Notes: generated by a model from the sequence alone, not told the origin. A stretch of 64,000 bases of DNA from an uncultured Cellulosilyticum sp. (GCA_934725855.1 CAKVCL010000009.1:41270-105269), one strand, 5' to 3'; positions 8,377 through 18,197 are shown, numbered from the stretch's first letter. A program made the numbers and translations.

Positions 8377-9363
8377 TTAATATTTATGCAAATGAACGAT
8401 AAAGCTTAACTGCCCTTCACAAAGTTCTGCTTTAACTTGTCCATTCATTAATTCCACGAGCTTCTTTACTACAGCCAGCCCTATTCCTGTTCCTTCACCA
8501 CTTCTCACACGATTTGCCATATAGAAACGATCAAATAAGTAAGGTAAATCTTCCTCTTTAACCTCTCCAGCCTCATTAGTGACCTTTAATATAACATCAT
8601 CTTTTACTTCTTCAATGCTAATTACTACATTTTCTTTAGCATAACGTAGTGTATTTTGAAGTAAATTCATAATCACACGTTCCACACTTTTCTTTTCGCC
8701 TATTATGCTGGGTACATTCTCAGATATATGAATTTCTAATTTTAAATTTTTATCCACAAAATTCTGATAGAAGTCAGCAATTAATTCACAAGTTATCCTC
8801 TCTAAGTGGACAGCTTCAAGTTCTAATTCTGTATCTTTACTACTTATTTTGGATAATTCATAGAAGCTTTCTACAAGATCATTTAATGTTTCTGCCCTAC
8901 TCTTAATAATCTGCAGATATTCTTGTACTTTCCGAGTATTTTGTTCCTCACTTTCTATTGCTCTGGCATCTTGCACAGCCTTACAGCTATCTTTTGGCTT
9001 ATTATTCTTTGTTCTATCCAGTTTTCCTTCAATGAGTTGTATATAACCTAATATAGAAGTTAATGGTGTTCTTAAATCATGAGAAATATTTGCTATCGCT
9101 TCTCGCAGTTCATGTTCCATTCTAATATGCTCTTGTCTGCTTACTTTTTTTTGTACCACCAAATTATTAATATTTCTTGCAAGTTCTTTAACAAACTCAT
9201 TAGGGACACTCGTAACAATTTCCTTATTCGTTTGTTTCTCAATAATATATGCCACTTGCTTTGAAATGCTCATTACTTCACGCCTGATAAGCCAAAAAAA
9301 GGTGATGCCTATCACCCCTATTATTAATCCACTTAAACCAATGATTATGCCTAAGAGTTGCAT
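8377..9363 (-). CDS. Sensor histidine kinase with one N-terminal membrane segment
   Basis: The 328-residue protein has a hydrophobic segment at ~5-27 and almost no extracellular domain. A dimerisation/phosphoacceptor helix follows (ANISHDLRTPLTSIL, His ~95), then a HATPase_c domain with N box (ERVIMNLLQNTLRYAK), G1 (LPYLFDRFYMANR) and G2 (GEGTGIGLAVVKKL). Such intramembrane-type sensors typically read the state of a partner ABC transporter. It is the last gene of a four-gene unit with a permease, an ATPase and an OmpR-type regulator, so it probably phosphorylates the regulator at 11193. Confidence 0.9.
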   Translation of the reverse strand: MQLLGIIIGLSGLIIGVIGITFFWLIRREVMSISKQVAYIIEKQTNKEIVTSVPNEFVKELARNINNLVVQKKVSRQEHIRMEHELREAIANISHDLRTPLTSILGYIQLIEGKLDRTKNNKPKDSCKAVQDARAIESEEQNTRKVQEYLQIIKSRAETLNDLVESFYELSKISSKDTELELEAVHLERITCELIADFYQNFVDKNLKLEIHISENVPSIIGEKKSVERVIMNLLQNTLRYAKENVVISIEEVKDDVILKVTNEAGEVKEEDLPYLFDRFYMANRVRSGEGTGIGLAVVKKLVELMNGQVKAELCEGQLSFIVHLHKY

Positions 9364-9411
9364 GCAAACACCCCTTTTTTGTCTATATTTCTATTGATGT
9401 TTTTATTAATT

Positions 9412-10179
9412 TTATAAATCTGCTTTTCCAAAAAGATAACTGCCTAATCCACCAAAGACAATCATATAGCCTATACCGATAAGTGCAGTTTGAATAAACA
9501 CTTCCATATTACCCTCACTCATATCTGCAATCATATCTAATCTTGTCATTATCCAAATTTCTTGAATCTTATCAAAAATAGGACTTACTAAATGTGCTAA
9601 TAAATTTAATGCCTGCCCCAAAAACAGCATTAATGCCACATATAATAAACTCGCTGCTGTTCCATTCTTTATAAATGAGCCTATAAAGTGCAGCATAGAC
9701 AATGCCCCCATCCAAATAAATGTACTACATAATCCTTTAAATAATAAGCTTTGTAATCCTCTGCTGAAAGTTTCTGCACTATTTATGCCAAGCAGAATAT
9801 ACGCCATGAGTAATGAACTACTTAATAAAATCACAAATGCAACTACCGCAACTAAAATAATTTCTATGTTCTTACTCACATAAATTTTTGCTCTTGAAAG
9901 TCCCGAACTCGCAATATTTTTAATCGTGTTATTCTTATACTCTTCCATTGTAATCATATCCACAAAAACAACTAGCATAAAACTTACTGCTGGGAAAACC
10001 ATTGTTCCAATGTCCATAAAGTGTTCCATAGCTAATCTTTCTTCATTTAAGCCTTGAGCATTCATTTTAATAAAACCTATGCATCCTAAAAGTGCACATC
10101 CAAGTGTAATCAGTATTGTAATCCAAAAATATTTTCTTTTCAATGTTTTGCCTATTTCAGCCTGCATATAATTAAGCAT
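9412..10179 (-). CDS. ABC-2 type permease (bacitracin/lantibiotic-export type)
   Basis: The protein (about 255 residues) has six hydrophobic segments and starts MLNYMQAEIGKTLKRKYFW, the usual opening of ABC-2 permeases of the antibiotic self-protection class. The ATG at 10179 has GGGAG at proper spacing, whereas the one at 10188 does not. It overlaps the ATPase gene by a few bases, implying translational coupling. It is predicted to form the channel of an efflux or immunity pump with the adjacent ATPase. The substrate is unknown. Confidence 0.85.
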   Translation of the reverse strand: MLNYMQAEIGKTLKRKYFWITILITLGCALLGCIGFIKMNAQGLNEERLAMEHFMDIGTMVFPAVSFMLVVFVDMITMEEYKNNTIKNIASSGLSRAKIYVSKNIEIILVAVVAFVILLSSSLLMAYILLGINSAETFSRGLQSLLFKGLCSTFIWMGALSMLHFIGSFIKNGTAASLLYVALMLFLGQALNLLAHLVSPIFDKIQEIWIMTRLDMIADMSEGNMEVFIQTALIGIGYMIVFGGLGSYLFGKADL

Positions 10180-11095
10180 TTTTTTCATCTCCCATAATAT
10201 TCATATAATATTCTTCTAAATTACCTTTTACTTCTTGCAATCCTGTGACATAAGCACCACCTAGCACTAGTGCCTCATTAATTTCTGCTGGTCTATCTAG
10301 ATATTCAAATAATTTAATGCCCTTATCTTGAATCACTTCAAAATTTCTTGTATTAAATTTCTGTTCTAGAATAGTTGCCGCTATAAGTGGTTCTTTCACA
10401 CGAATGAGTAAATGATGTTTGCAGCTTTCAGCCACTTCACCAGCACTTATCTCTTGCACCAAATGACCATTTTTAATAAATCCATAAACAGTCGCAAGCT
10501 GTGATAATTCACTGAGAATATGGGTAGAAATAATGACTGTAATCTCTTTTTCTTTTGCTAATTTCTTTATGGTTTCCCTAAAATGAATAATGCCTTGTGG
10601 ATCTAGTCCATTCGTTGGCTCATCCAATATTAGAATATCCGGTTCACCTAGCAAAGCATAAGCAAATCCTAAACGTTGTTTCATTCCTAATGAAAATTGC
10701 TTAAAAGTTTTTTTCCCTGCATTCTCTAGTCCTACATATTTTAGTAACTCATCTACTTTTTGCTTATTGGGGATTCCTTTTTGCTTACGATAATATTCTA
10801 AATTATCTCTTGCTGATAAATAAGGAAAGAATGCAGGTGTTTCCAAAATATTACCTATTCGTTCCCCAACGCCTACTACTGTATCACTAAATTCTTGTCC
10901 TAAGATTGTCATTTTTCCTTCTGTAGGTCTAATAATACCACACAAAAGCTTCATAATCGTTGTTTTACCGGCGCCATTCTTTCCAACCAGTCCGTAGATC
11001 TCACCTTTCTTCACATGCATATCTACATTTTCTATTCCTATGTTTTTACCAAATTTCTTAGTTAAGCCTTGCGTTTCAATTATATACTCAGCCAT
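10172..11095 (-). CDS. ABC transporter ATP-binding protein (BcrA-like)
   Basis: The ATPase (about 307 residues) has Walker A GKNGAGKTTIMKLL (~40), signature FSLGMKQRLGFAYAL (~135), Walker B ILILDEPTNGLDP and the switch histidine in IISTHILSEL. A C-terminal extension of about 80 residues resembles BcrA/NatA-type drug-efflux ATPases. GGAGG before the ATG at 11095 (MAEYIIETQGLTKKFG) sets the start; the longer frame to 11149 lacks a ribosome site. It works with the overlapping permease gene and the flanking two-component genes. Confidence 0.9.
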   Translation of the reverse strand: MAEYIIETQGLTKKFGKNIGIENVDMHVKKGEIYGLVGKNGAGKTTIMKLLCGIIRPTEGKMTILGQEFSDTVVGVGERIGNILETPAFFPYLSARDNLEYYRKQKGIPNKQKVDELLKYVGLENAGKKTFKQFSLGMKQRLGFAYALLGEPDILILDEPTNGLDPQGIIHFRETIKKLAKEKEITVIISTHILSELSQLATVYGFIKNGHLVQEISAGEVAESCKHHLLIRVKEPLIAATILEQKFNTRNFEVIQDKGIKLFEYLDRPAEINEALVLGGAYVTGLQEVKGNLEEYYMNIMGDEKNA

Positions 11096-11192
11096 TTGTC
11101 TTCCTCCACTTTTCTTATTTCTTCTTATGTAGGTAAGTATATAATCCAAACTATAATATCCCCTAAAGTAAATCTTAAAAAAGTCTTAAGTT

Positions 11193-11882
11193 CTATTCGC
11201 TCAGTTTAAAGCCTATCCCCCACACAGTATCAATATAATCTTGCGTACTATCTATTTTTCCAAGCTTGCTTCTTATATTGCTGATATGAACATTTATCGT
11301 ATTATCATCGCCCATATAAACTTCTTCCCAAACACTTTCAAACAAATTGGCTCTTGTAAATACTTTTTTAGGCTGCAGCATCAGTGTTTTTAATATCTTA
11401 AATTCTCTAGCTGTTAACTCCACTTCTTTTCCCTTAACATAAGCTTTGAATGTATCTAAGTCTAGCTTCAAATTCTTATATTCAAGAATACTTTTCTTTT
11501 CTTCTGAATGTGAAAACACTTGATATCTACGAAGCTGTGCTTCTACTCTAGCAATTACCTCTTCATTATTAAATGGTTTTGCGATAAAATCATCTGCACC
11601 ACTTTTTAAGACTTCAATCCTTGTATCCATTCCAATCTTAGCTGAAACCACAATAATTGGCATCACTTTTAGTTTACGTACTTCTTTTATTAACTCTTCT
11701 CCTGTCATTCCTGGAAGCATTAAATCCATCATGATTAAATCAAATGGCTCCATCTCAAGGCGAAGCTTTCCTTCCGTTCCTGAATAAGCACTTTTGACTT
11801 CATAACCAGCTTCTATCAGTAATTCACATAATAATTGATTGATAGATGAGTCATCTTCTATAACTAAAATATTTGCTTTCAC
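11193..11882 (-). CDS. OmpR-family response regulator
   Basis: A receiver domain (residues ~3-115) carries the phosphoacceptor in LIMMDLMLPGMTG and the switch lysine in DDFIAKPFNNEE. A winged-helix DNA-binding domain occupies ~135-228 (ELTAREFKILKTLMLQPKKV, DNTINVHISNIRSKLG). I choose the GTG at 11882 because AGGAG lies 10 bases upstream; the longer frame starts from a TTG without a site. It heads the four-gene unit with ABC and kinase genes and probably controls its own operon in response to envelope-active peptides. The inducer is inferred. Confidence 0.9.
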   Translation of the reverse strand: MKANILVIEDDSSINQLLCELLIEAGYEVKSAYSGTEGKLRLEMEPFDLIMMDLMLPGMTGEELIKEVRKLKVMPIIVVSAKIGMDTRIEVLKSGADDFIAKPFNNEEVIARVEAQLRRYQVFSHSEEKKSILEYKNLKLDLDTFKAYVKGKEVELTAREFKILKTLMLQPKKVFTRANLFESVWEEVYMGDDNTINVHISNIRSKLGKIDSTQDYIDTVWGIGFKLSE

Positions 11883-12077
11883 TTGTTTCTCTTCTCCTAT
11901 CTCTATCAACTTTTTATAAAGCTTTATTATATTCTATTATTTTTGCTTTTCACACTAACTGTGCTTACAAACAAATAAAAATAGGTGTTATGCTTCTATA
12001 AACATTATACACCTATTTTAAACTTTATTTTCTTCTTTTATTAGCTTCATGACATATGATCAGTTCTAATTTTATTT

Positions 12078-12764
12078 TTACTTATCAGCCCCCTTTATAT
12101 AATTAGGATATTTTTCGCATATATCTTTTTCATCAACTACATAACTTGAAATATGCTTTTGAATAATTTGCTTAGCAAGTTCAGGGTTTCTTTCCTTAAT
12201 GGCACTAACTATTGCTCTATGCTCTTCTACCCTTCTTGCATATCTGGAAGATCTCAAACTTAACGAACGTACTCTATCAAAATGTATACTCATACTTCTA
12301 ACCATTTCATAACATTGCTTCTTATTACATATTTGAAAAAGCTTCATATGAAATTCATTATCTAGCTCTAATAGCTTAAATGAATCTGTATTATCTAGGT
12401 AAAATTCTTGCAACATTAAATTTTCTTCCAAGGTTACAAAATCTTTATCAGTTGCTTTTTCACAAGCAAGTTCAACAATAGCTTTCTCCATTACAACACG
12501 AGCAAAATACGCTTCTTCAACTAAATCATAATCAATTAGTGCAATCATACTTCCCCTTTGAGGAAAGATTTCTACTATTTGAGATTTAGAAAGTTCAATA
12601 AGTGCTTCTCTAATAGGGGTACGTGATAGCCCGAGTTCTGTTGCAATCTCTTTTTCACTAACCATACTTCCTGGTTCTAGTTCAATTCTTATAATATTAT
12701 CTTTTAAGATTCTTAGTGCATAATCTCTAGCCATTTCTTTATCTAAACGCTCTGTAACGTGCAT
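12078..12764 (-). CDS. GntR/FCD-family transcriptional regulator of uronate genes
   Basis: An N-terminal winged HTH (SEKEIATELGLSRTPIREAL, residues ~35-65) is followed by an all-helical FCD effector domain with metal/ligand histidines (LLELDNEFHMKLFQ, VEEHRAIVSAI). Length is normal. AGGAGG selects the ATG at 12764. The gene lies on the same strand, 130 bases beyond the terminator of the sugar-importer/UxuA cluster, and FCD proteins of the UxuR/ExuR type respond to uronates. It is the likely ligand of the 36-bp palindrome in front of uxuA. That link is inferred, not shown. Confidence 0.85.
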   Translation of the reverse strand: MHVTERLDKEMARDYALRILKDNIIRIELEPGSMVSEKEIATELGLSRTPIREALIELSKSQIVEIFPQRGSMIALIDYDLVEEAYFARVVMEKAIVELACEKATDKDFVTLEENLMLQEFYLDNTDSFKLLELDNEFHMKLFQICNKKQCYEMVRSMSIHFDRVRSLSLRSSRYARRVEEHRAIVSAIKERNPELAKQIIQKHISSYVVDEKDICEKYPNYIKGADK

Positions 12765-12872
12765 GACTACCTCCTGACTGATTCTAATTAATATCATCCA
12801 CTATATATTATATCAATCTCAGACGCACAATTAAATATTACAAATCATCAAAAGACCTAAAAAATTTAGTAA

Positions 12873-12912
12873 AAAAAGAGCCGTTACACGCTCTTACGTA
12901 ACAGCTCTTTTT
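12873..12912 (-). terminator. Strong terminator after the uronate importer genes
   Basis: The dyad AAAAAGAGC-CGTTAC / GTAAC-AGCTCTTTTT has one wobble pair and is flanked by A and T runs on either side, so it works in both directions. It lies 19 bases beyond the lipoprotein stop codon. Confidence 0.85.
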
Positions 12913-12930
12913 ACTATGCTATAAACAATT

Positions 12931-14622
12931 TTAGTAACCTAATTTTGATTTATTTTTTTCAAAAATTTCATTTACTTGATCAACGTATCTTGCAGAACCT
13001 AAAGATTCACATTCAGAAACATATGCATCCCAATCTGCGTCAACACTTGCTTGACCAGTAATGAATTTTTGTGTCCAAGCTTTTACACAGTCCATAAGTG
13101 GTGTAGAGATTAAGTTTAATTCTTCATTTTCATCTTCATTTGAAAGATATGGAGGAATCAATGGACGAACATCCCTTTGCTCTTCAACTCTTATATTGAA
13201 ATCCTTTTGACCTTCTGTGTATTTAGATGTTCTAATCCATGTAGAACCACCATAAGCAAATACTCCACCAGCAAAACCAAAGTCAGCATTTAATTTTTTA
13301 GGTGCATCTGGGTTAATACCATTATAAGTAATGTCAGAATTTAAGACTACATTTTCACCATCAAGTGTGTAAGTTTCACCTTCAACACCCCATTGAGTTA
13401 ACATGTGACCTTCTTCTGAATACCATAACCAGTCAACGAAACGAAGCATTTTAATGAAGTCTTTTTCACCTAATTCATCAAGTGCTTTTTGAGCAATCAT
13501 AATACCATTTTCAAGTCTTGAGTTTTCAGCTTGTAACATACCAGCTGGCCCACCTGGAGGTGTAACCATATATAACTCAGCCCCATCTACTTGCATTTGG
13601 GTAGCATAGTCAGCTAAATTTTGGTAGTTACCATGCATAACGTAAGTTTCTCCTGTAAAGAATTTAGCTTTTGCACTATCATCCTCTTGTGAGAATGATT
13701 CTGGATCATAAATACCATCATTAATTAATTTATTGAAGTAGCTTACAAATTGTTTGTAGCCATCTGTTGTTTCTGAGAAATAGTATTTTGTTTCATCAGG
13801 ATTAAATTCAAGACCATTAGCAAGATCCCAGCCTGCTCTTACATCATATTCCATGCCTGCAAGTTTAAGAGTTCCTTCAGCTTTACTTGGGTCAGACCAT
13901 ACATATTTAGCACCTGTAAAATCTTTTACTTTCTTTAATGCTTCTGCCCAATCATCATATGTCCAAGTTTTTTCTAGTTCTTTAACATCAACACCAGCAG
14001 CATCAAATACATCTTTTCTGATAATGTATGAATAACCTGCATCAGCTGATTCCCAAAGGCCTGGTAATACATAGTATTTACCATCAGCTTGAAGTTTCAT
14101 TTTAATATCGTCTACCATGTTCCAGTCTTGCATACATTTTTGGTAGTTAGGCATATATTGTACCCAATCACTAATTGCCACAACTTGACCACCATTTACA
14201 TATTTGCTTTCATCATATGTTTTTGGAATAATGTATGGTGAATCACCTGAGTTTACAAGTACAGATTTTTTGTCTTCATAATCTGTTCTAGCAATAAGAT
14301 TTAAGTCGAAAGTTACATTTGTTTTTTCTTGAATTGCTGACCAAAGTCTCCAGTCATCTTTATATGGATAGTTTTCATGATCAGAGAACATCATAGAATA
14401 TGTAACAGGTTCATCTGAATGGAATGTCACACCTGCTCCATATGTATAACCTTCTGCTTCATCTTCTACAACATCTGTTTTTACCATTTCTTCTACAGAA
14501 CTAGCTTCACTTTTATCAGCATCATTTGCTTTTGCTGTATCATTTGAAGAACTTCCGCATGCAGCTAAAGACATTGATGTTAACCCTGCAAGCAATAAAC
14601 ATAAAGCTTTATTTTTTTTCAT
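12931..14622 (-). CDS. Extracellular sugar-binding lipoprotein (LplA-like)
   Basis: The 563-residue protein begins with a lipoprotein signal peptide ending LTSMSLAACGSSS, with the lipid-anchor cysteine at 22, then an acidic linker and a family-1-type solute-binding domain. Length (>500) and C-terminal region match oligosaccharide-binding LplA proteins. It is encoded directly after two LplB/LplC-like permeases and UxuA, so the probable ligands are uronate-containing oligosaccharides such as aldouronates. No ATPase is in the cluster; such importers usually share a general MsmX-type ATPase. The ligand is inferred from context. Confidence 0.85.
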   Translation of the reverse strand: MKKNKALCLLLAGLTSMSLAACGSSSNDTAKANDADKSEASSVEEMVKTDVVEDEAEGYTYGAGVTFHSDEPVTYSMMFSDHENYPYKDDWRLWSAIQEKTNVTFDLNLIARTDYEDKKSVLVNSGDSPYIIPKTYDESKYVNGGQVVAISDWVQYMPNYQKCMQDWNMVDDIKMKLQADGKYYVLPGLWESADAGYSYIIRKDVFDAAGVDVKELEKTWTYDDWAEALKKVKDFTGAKYVWSDPSKAEGTLKLAGMEYDVRAGWDLANGLEFNPDETKYYFSETTDGYKQFVSYFNKLINDGIYDPESFSQEDDSAKAKFFTGETYVMHGNYQNLADYATQMQVDGAELYMVTPPGGPAGMLQAENSRLENGIMIAQKALDELGEKDFIKMLRFVDWLWYSEEGHMLTQWGVEGETYTLDGENVVLNSDITYNGINPDAPKKLNADFGFAGGVFAYGGSTWIRTSKYTEGQKDFNIRVEEQRDVRPLIPPYLSNEDENEELNLISTPLMDCVKAWTQKFITGQASVDADWDAYVSECESLGSARYVDQVNEIFEKNKSKLGY

Positions 14623-14715
14623 GTTTTCTTCCTCCCATACTGGATATATATATTGTTCAATGCTAGATTTTGCATTGTTACAATTTCATAAATACTACGC
14701 CCTTAAAAATATTTC

Positions 14716-15615
14716 TTAACCCTTAACTGAACCAATCATCATACCTTTTACAAAGTATTTTTGTACAAATGGATAAATACAGATAATTGGTGCTGCTGTT
14801 AATACCATACAACAAGATTTAACGTTAGCAGCGATTTGAGTCGCTTCATCAGCACCAGCTCCTAATTCACTAGTACCTGTAGCACCCATAATAATTTGTC
14901 TTAAATATAATGCAACTGGCCATTTTTCTTTTGAGTCTAAGTATAAGAATGGTCCAAACCAGTTGTTCCAAATACCAACTATGTAGAATAAGAACATCGT
15001 TGCCAGTATTGGCTTTGATAATGGAATAATGATTTTTAAGAAAATGCCATAAGTACTCATGCCATCTACTGCAGCTGCTTCTTCCAATTCTTCTGGTAAA
15101 CTTGCAAAGAAAGATTTCATAAGAAGTACATTATAAGCACTAATACAACCTGGAATGATAATTGCCCACATCGTATCTCTCATATGTAATGCTTGAGCAA
15201 TCAAAATATAGTTTGGAATCATCCCACCTGCGAAAAACATTGTAAATACAACAAATGGTGTGAAAAATTTGTTTAATACTAATCTTTTCTTTGACAAAGG
15301 ATAAGCAAGCATTGCTGAACCTACCAAAGAAATAAGTGTTCCTACTAATGAATATAAAATAGTATTCCCATAATAGGCAAAGAAATCTGGTTTACTTAAA
15401 ATAACCTTATAGGTCTTAGTGGAAAAATCAACTGGGAAAAAGCTAACTTTTCCTGCATAAATAGCTGCTTCTGAACTAAATGATTGTGCAACTAAATAAA
15501 CAAATGGATATAAAGTAACAAATACAACAAAGGTCATAATAAGAAAGTTGACTACTTTAAATACTTTATATGCTGTTGAAACTTGAATCTTACTTGGCGC
15601 ACTATCTTCCTTCAT
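14716..15615 (-). CDS. Carbohydrate ABC transporter permease (LplC-like)
   Basis: This is a 299-residue inner-membrane permease with six transmembrane segments. The ATPase-coupling EAA loop reads ELEEAAAVDGMSTYGIFLKI (residues ~155-175), with the conserved EAAxxDG core. The C-terminus PFVQKYFVKGMMIGSVKG is characteristic of LplC/YtcP permeases. It pairs with the permease encoded 12 bases upstream and with the lipoprotein downstream, forming an importer for complex sugars. The ribosome site AAGGAGG is near-perfect. Confidence 0.9.
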   Translation of the reverse strand: MKEDSAPSKIQVSTAYKVFKVVNFLIMTFVVFVTLYPFVYLVAQSFSSEAAIYAGKVSFFPVDFSTKTYKVILSKPDFFAYYGNTILYSLVGTLISLVGSAMLAYPLSKKRLVLNKFFTPFVVFTMFFAGGMIPNYILIAQALHMRDTMWAIIIPGCISAYNVLLMKSFFASLPEELEEAAAVDGMSTYGIFLKIIIPLSKPILATMFLFYIVGIWNNWFGPFLYLDSKEKWPVALYLRQIIMGATGTSELGAGADEATQIAANVKSCCMVLTAAPIICIYPFVQKYFVKGMMIGSVKG

Positions 15616-15627
15616 GTTATTACCTCC

Positions 15628-16581
15628 TTACCATAAACTTGTTTCTGTTAATTTTCTTGAAATAAGGTTGGCACTTAATACTAAGATTAAACCGATTATA
15701 CCTTCGAATAAACCTACTGCTGTTGCAAAACTGAAGTTTCCTCCTGTAATACCCATTCTATACACATAGGTTGAGATAACATCAGCTGTTTCATAAGTTG
15801 ATGGTAAGTACAATAACATAATCTTTTCAAAGTTGGACCCCATAATACCACCGATATCAAGAATTAGTAAAGTAATGATCGTTGGCATAATTCCTGGTAT
15901 TGTAACATGAATGACTTGTTGCAAATGGTTTGCTCCATCAATCTTAGCTGCTTCATATAATTCTGTATTAATATTTGTCATCGCTGCTAAGTAAAGAATT
16001 GTTCCCCATCCTAATGCTTGCCAGACACCTGATGCAATATAAATCGTTGGGAACCATTTTGCTTCTTGAATAAATGAAATTCTTTCAAAACCAAGTGCAG
16101 CAATTAAATTGTTAATTGGTCCACTTAATGAAACAACTTCTTTAACCATACCTGCAATAATAACCATGGAAATAAAGTGAGGTAAATAAGAAACAGTTTG
16201 CACAAATTTCTTAGCTTTTGTATTAACAATTTCATTAAGTAATAATGCAAAAATTAATGTCGCTGGAAATCTAACAGCTAAATATGAAAGACTTAATGTT
16301 AATGTATTTCTAAATGCTCTCCAAAAACTTGCATCTTTAAAGAATTGTCTAAAATATTTAAGTCCTACCCATTTTTGGCCAAATATATTAGATCCACCTG
16401 TATACTTTCTAAATGCAATAATATTCCCAAACATTGGAACGTACTTAAAGATAATAAAATAGATAATTGGAATAACAAGTAATGAATACATCATCCATTC
16501 TTTTTTTATATGCCTAATTAAATATCCTTTTTCTTTAACTGGTTTCATTTTAGGTGAATTTACTGCTTGTGCTTTTGCCAT
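15628..16581 (-). CDS. Carbohydrate ABC transporter permease (LplB-like)
   Basis: The 317-residue permease has six predicted membrane helices, a basic cytoplasmic N-terminus and the EAA loop INTELYEAAKIDGANHLQQV (~205-225). The sequence YVPMFGNIIAFRKY near residue 50 and the C-terminal NLISRKLTETSLW are typical of LplB-type permeases for pectin- or xylan-derived oligosaccharides. It partners the LplC-like permease. It lies between uxuA and that gene on one strand with short gaps, so the four genes probably form one transcript. Confidence 0.9.
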   Translation of the reverse strand: MAKAQAVNSPKMKPVKEKGYLIRHIKKEWMMYSLLVIPIIYFIIFKYVPMFGNIIAFRKYTGGSNIFGQKWVGLKYFRQFFKDASFWRAFRNTLTLSLSYLAVRFPATLIFALLLNEIVNTKAKKFVQTVSYLPHFISMVIIAGMVKEVVSLSGPINNLIAALGFERISFIQEAKWFPTIYIASGVWQALGWGTILYLAAMTNINTELYEAAKIDGANHLQQVIHVTIPGIMPTIITLLILDIGGIMGSNFEKIMLLYLPSTYETADVISTYVYRMGITGGNFSFATAVGLFEGIIGLILVLSANLISRKLTETSLW

Positions 16582-16625
16582 TTAATCACCACTTTCTTTA
16601 TTAATGATTCTATCTAAAATATTAT

Positions 16626-17699
16626 TTATTTTGACAGCTTATCAATCGCTTCCCATAAACCAAGAATATAGTTTGAACCGATTGCCCTATCGTATAATCC
16701 ATACCCTGGTCTAGCTTTTTCTCCCCAAATCATTCTTCCATGATCTGGTCTAATGTAACCATCAAATCCTGCATCATATAATGCTTTAACAATTGCAAAC
16801 ATATCTAAATCGCCACAACTACTTAAATGTGCACTTTCCGTAAAGTCTTTATCATTTGTATGCTTAATGTTTCTTAAATGAACAAATGGTACCCTACCCT
16901 TACTTACAAATTCTTTAACCATCTCTGGAATATTATTTTCTGTATTAGATCCTAAACTTCCTGTACATAAGGTTAATCCATTACATTTACTTGTATTTAA
17001 ATCAAGAAATCTTCTAATGTTATTAGTGTTTGTAATGACTTTTGGTAATCCAAAAATTGGCCATGATGGGTCATCAGGATGAATGCCAAATTTCATATCA
17101 TATTGCTCAGCAAAAGGCATGATTGCATCTAAGAAGTATTTCATATTTTTCCAGTAATCTGCTTCTGTAACATTTTGATAGAATTCAATATCATCCGCCA
17201 TAGCCTCTAGCCTATCTGGTTCCCATCCTGGAAGTACAAATCCTTTTGCATTTCCAACCATAGACTGCGCTAAACTTAATGGATTCATCTTTAAAACTTT
17301 TTCATGCTCATAGGCCATTGCGGTACTTCCATCTGGAAGTGGAAATTCTAAATTACTACGTGCCCAATCAAGTACTGGCATAAAGTTATAGCAAATACAC
17401 TTAACGCCTACTTTATGTAAGTTTTTCATGGTTTCAATATAGTTTTCAATATATTGATCCCTTCCTGGAAGTCCTTTTTTAATATCTTCATGAATATTAA
17501 CACTTTCGATAACTTCCATTTCTAATCCAGCTGCATTTATTTCTTCTTTCAGTGCTTTTACATCATCAAAGCTCCAAGTTTCTCCTACCGGAATATTAGG
17601 CATACATGCTGCTACACCTGATACACCCGGAGTTTGTTTGATCTGCTCTAATGTCACACTATCATTCCCGTTAGGAAACCAGCGTAAAATCATTTTCAT
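16626..17699 (-). CDS. uxuA: Mannonate dehydratase
   Basis: The 357-residue enzyme dehydrates D-mannonate to 2-keto-3-deoxygluconate in glucuronate catabolism. It starts with MKMILRWFPNGNDSVTLEQI and shows family hallmarks: GVSGVAACMPNIPVGE, CICYNFMPVLDWARS, FGIHPDDPSWPIFGLP, LTLCTGSLGS (metal-binding His and Cys) and the C-terminal YIRPDHGRMIWGE. GGAGG sits 11 bases before the ATG. It is the first gene of the uronate operon and carries the 36-bp palindromic promoter upstream. No uxuB or kdgK is nearby, so downstream steps must be encoded elsewhere. Confidence 0.93.
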   Translation of the reverse strand: MKMILRWFPNGNDSVTLEQIKQTPGVSGVAACMPNIPVGETWSFDDVKALKEEINAAGLEMEVIESVNIHEDIKKGLPGRDQYIENYIETMKNLHKVGVKCICYNFMPVLDWARSNLEFPLPDGSTAMAYEHEKVLKMNPLSLAQSMVGNAKGFVLPGWEPDRLEAMADDIEFYQNVTEADYWKNMKYFLDAIMPFAEQYDMKFGIHPDDPSWPIFGLPKVITNTNNIRRFLDLNTSKCNGLTLCTGSLGSNTENNIPEMVKEFVSKGRVPFVHLRNIKHTNDKDFTESAHLSSCGDLDMFAIVKALYDAGFDGYIRPDHGRMIWGEKARPGYGLYDRAIGSNYILGLWEAIDKLSK

Positions 17700-17786
17700 A
17701 GCTACTTTTCCTCCCTAAACAAAAGACTATTTTTCCAACACTCCATAGTCTATTTACACTATTCTGATTTATTTTTTGTTCATAAT

Positions 17787-17822
17787 CACATTGTACTACT
17801 AGTATACTAGTAGTACAATGTG
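17787..17822 (-). promoter_or_regulatory. Perfect 36-bp palindrome containing the uxuA promoter
   Basis: The two 18-base arms (17787-17804 and 17805-17822) are exact reverse complements. Within the palindrome, TTGTAC and TACAAT are 17 bases apart, so the -35 box, spacer and -10 box all lie inside the symmetric element. It starts about 88 bases before the uxuA ATG. A repressor bound here would block RNA polymerase; the GntR/FCD protein at 12078 is the obvious candidate. Because of the symmetry the same promoter can be read on the plus strand. Confidence 0.8.
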
Positions 17823-17954
17823 TATTTTATACAATATTATCAGTATTAAATAGTCTACTTTTAATAATAAATAAACAAATTTCTAAATAGTTCAACGCAC
17901 TGTTATAGATAAAAAAAGGAAGACTGCTGTCCTATAGCTCTTTTAAAGGCTGCC

Positions 17955-18137
17955 TTACTCATTCTTTCTCAATAACTTTTGATAGCTTCTATCTACACAA
18001 ATTGCACCAAATGGTGCTGTAATCAGTATGGCCAATACAGCTACTGTTAACACTTTTTCGCCGCAAGCAAGTCCCATGGCGAGTGGCAATCCACCAATAG
18101 CTGCTTGTACTGTGACTTTAGGGGTGTATGCTAACAT
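17955..18137 (-). pseudogene. Truncated Na+/H+ antiporter (C-terminal fragment)
   Basis: This 60-codon frame matches only the C-terminal end of CPA-type cation:proton antiporters, in the stretch AIGGLPLAMGLACGEKVLTV followed by LAILITAPFGAI. A normal protein has about 390 residues. It retains a good ribosome site (AAAGGAG) and ATG directly downstream of a fluoride riboswitch. A large in-frame deletion therefore seems to have removed most of the gene while leaving its leader. Antiporters of this family are known targets of fluoride riboswitches. The fragment is unlikely to transport ions. Family assignment is from a short match. Confidence 0.7.
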
Positions 18138-18197
18138 ACTTTTATTCTCCTTTCATTTTGTAATGTTCCCACATCACTATATGGTATTATAAACCAC

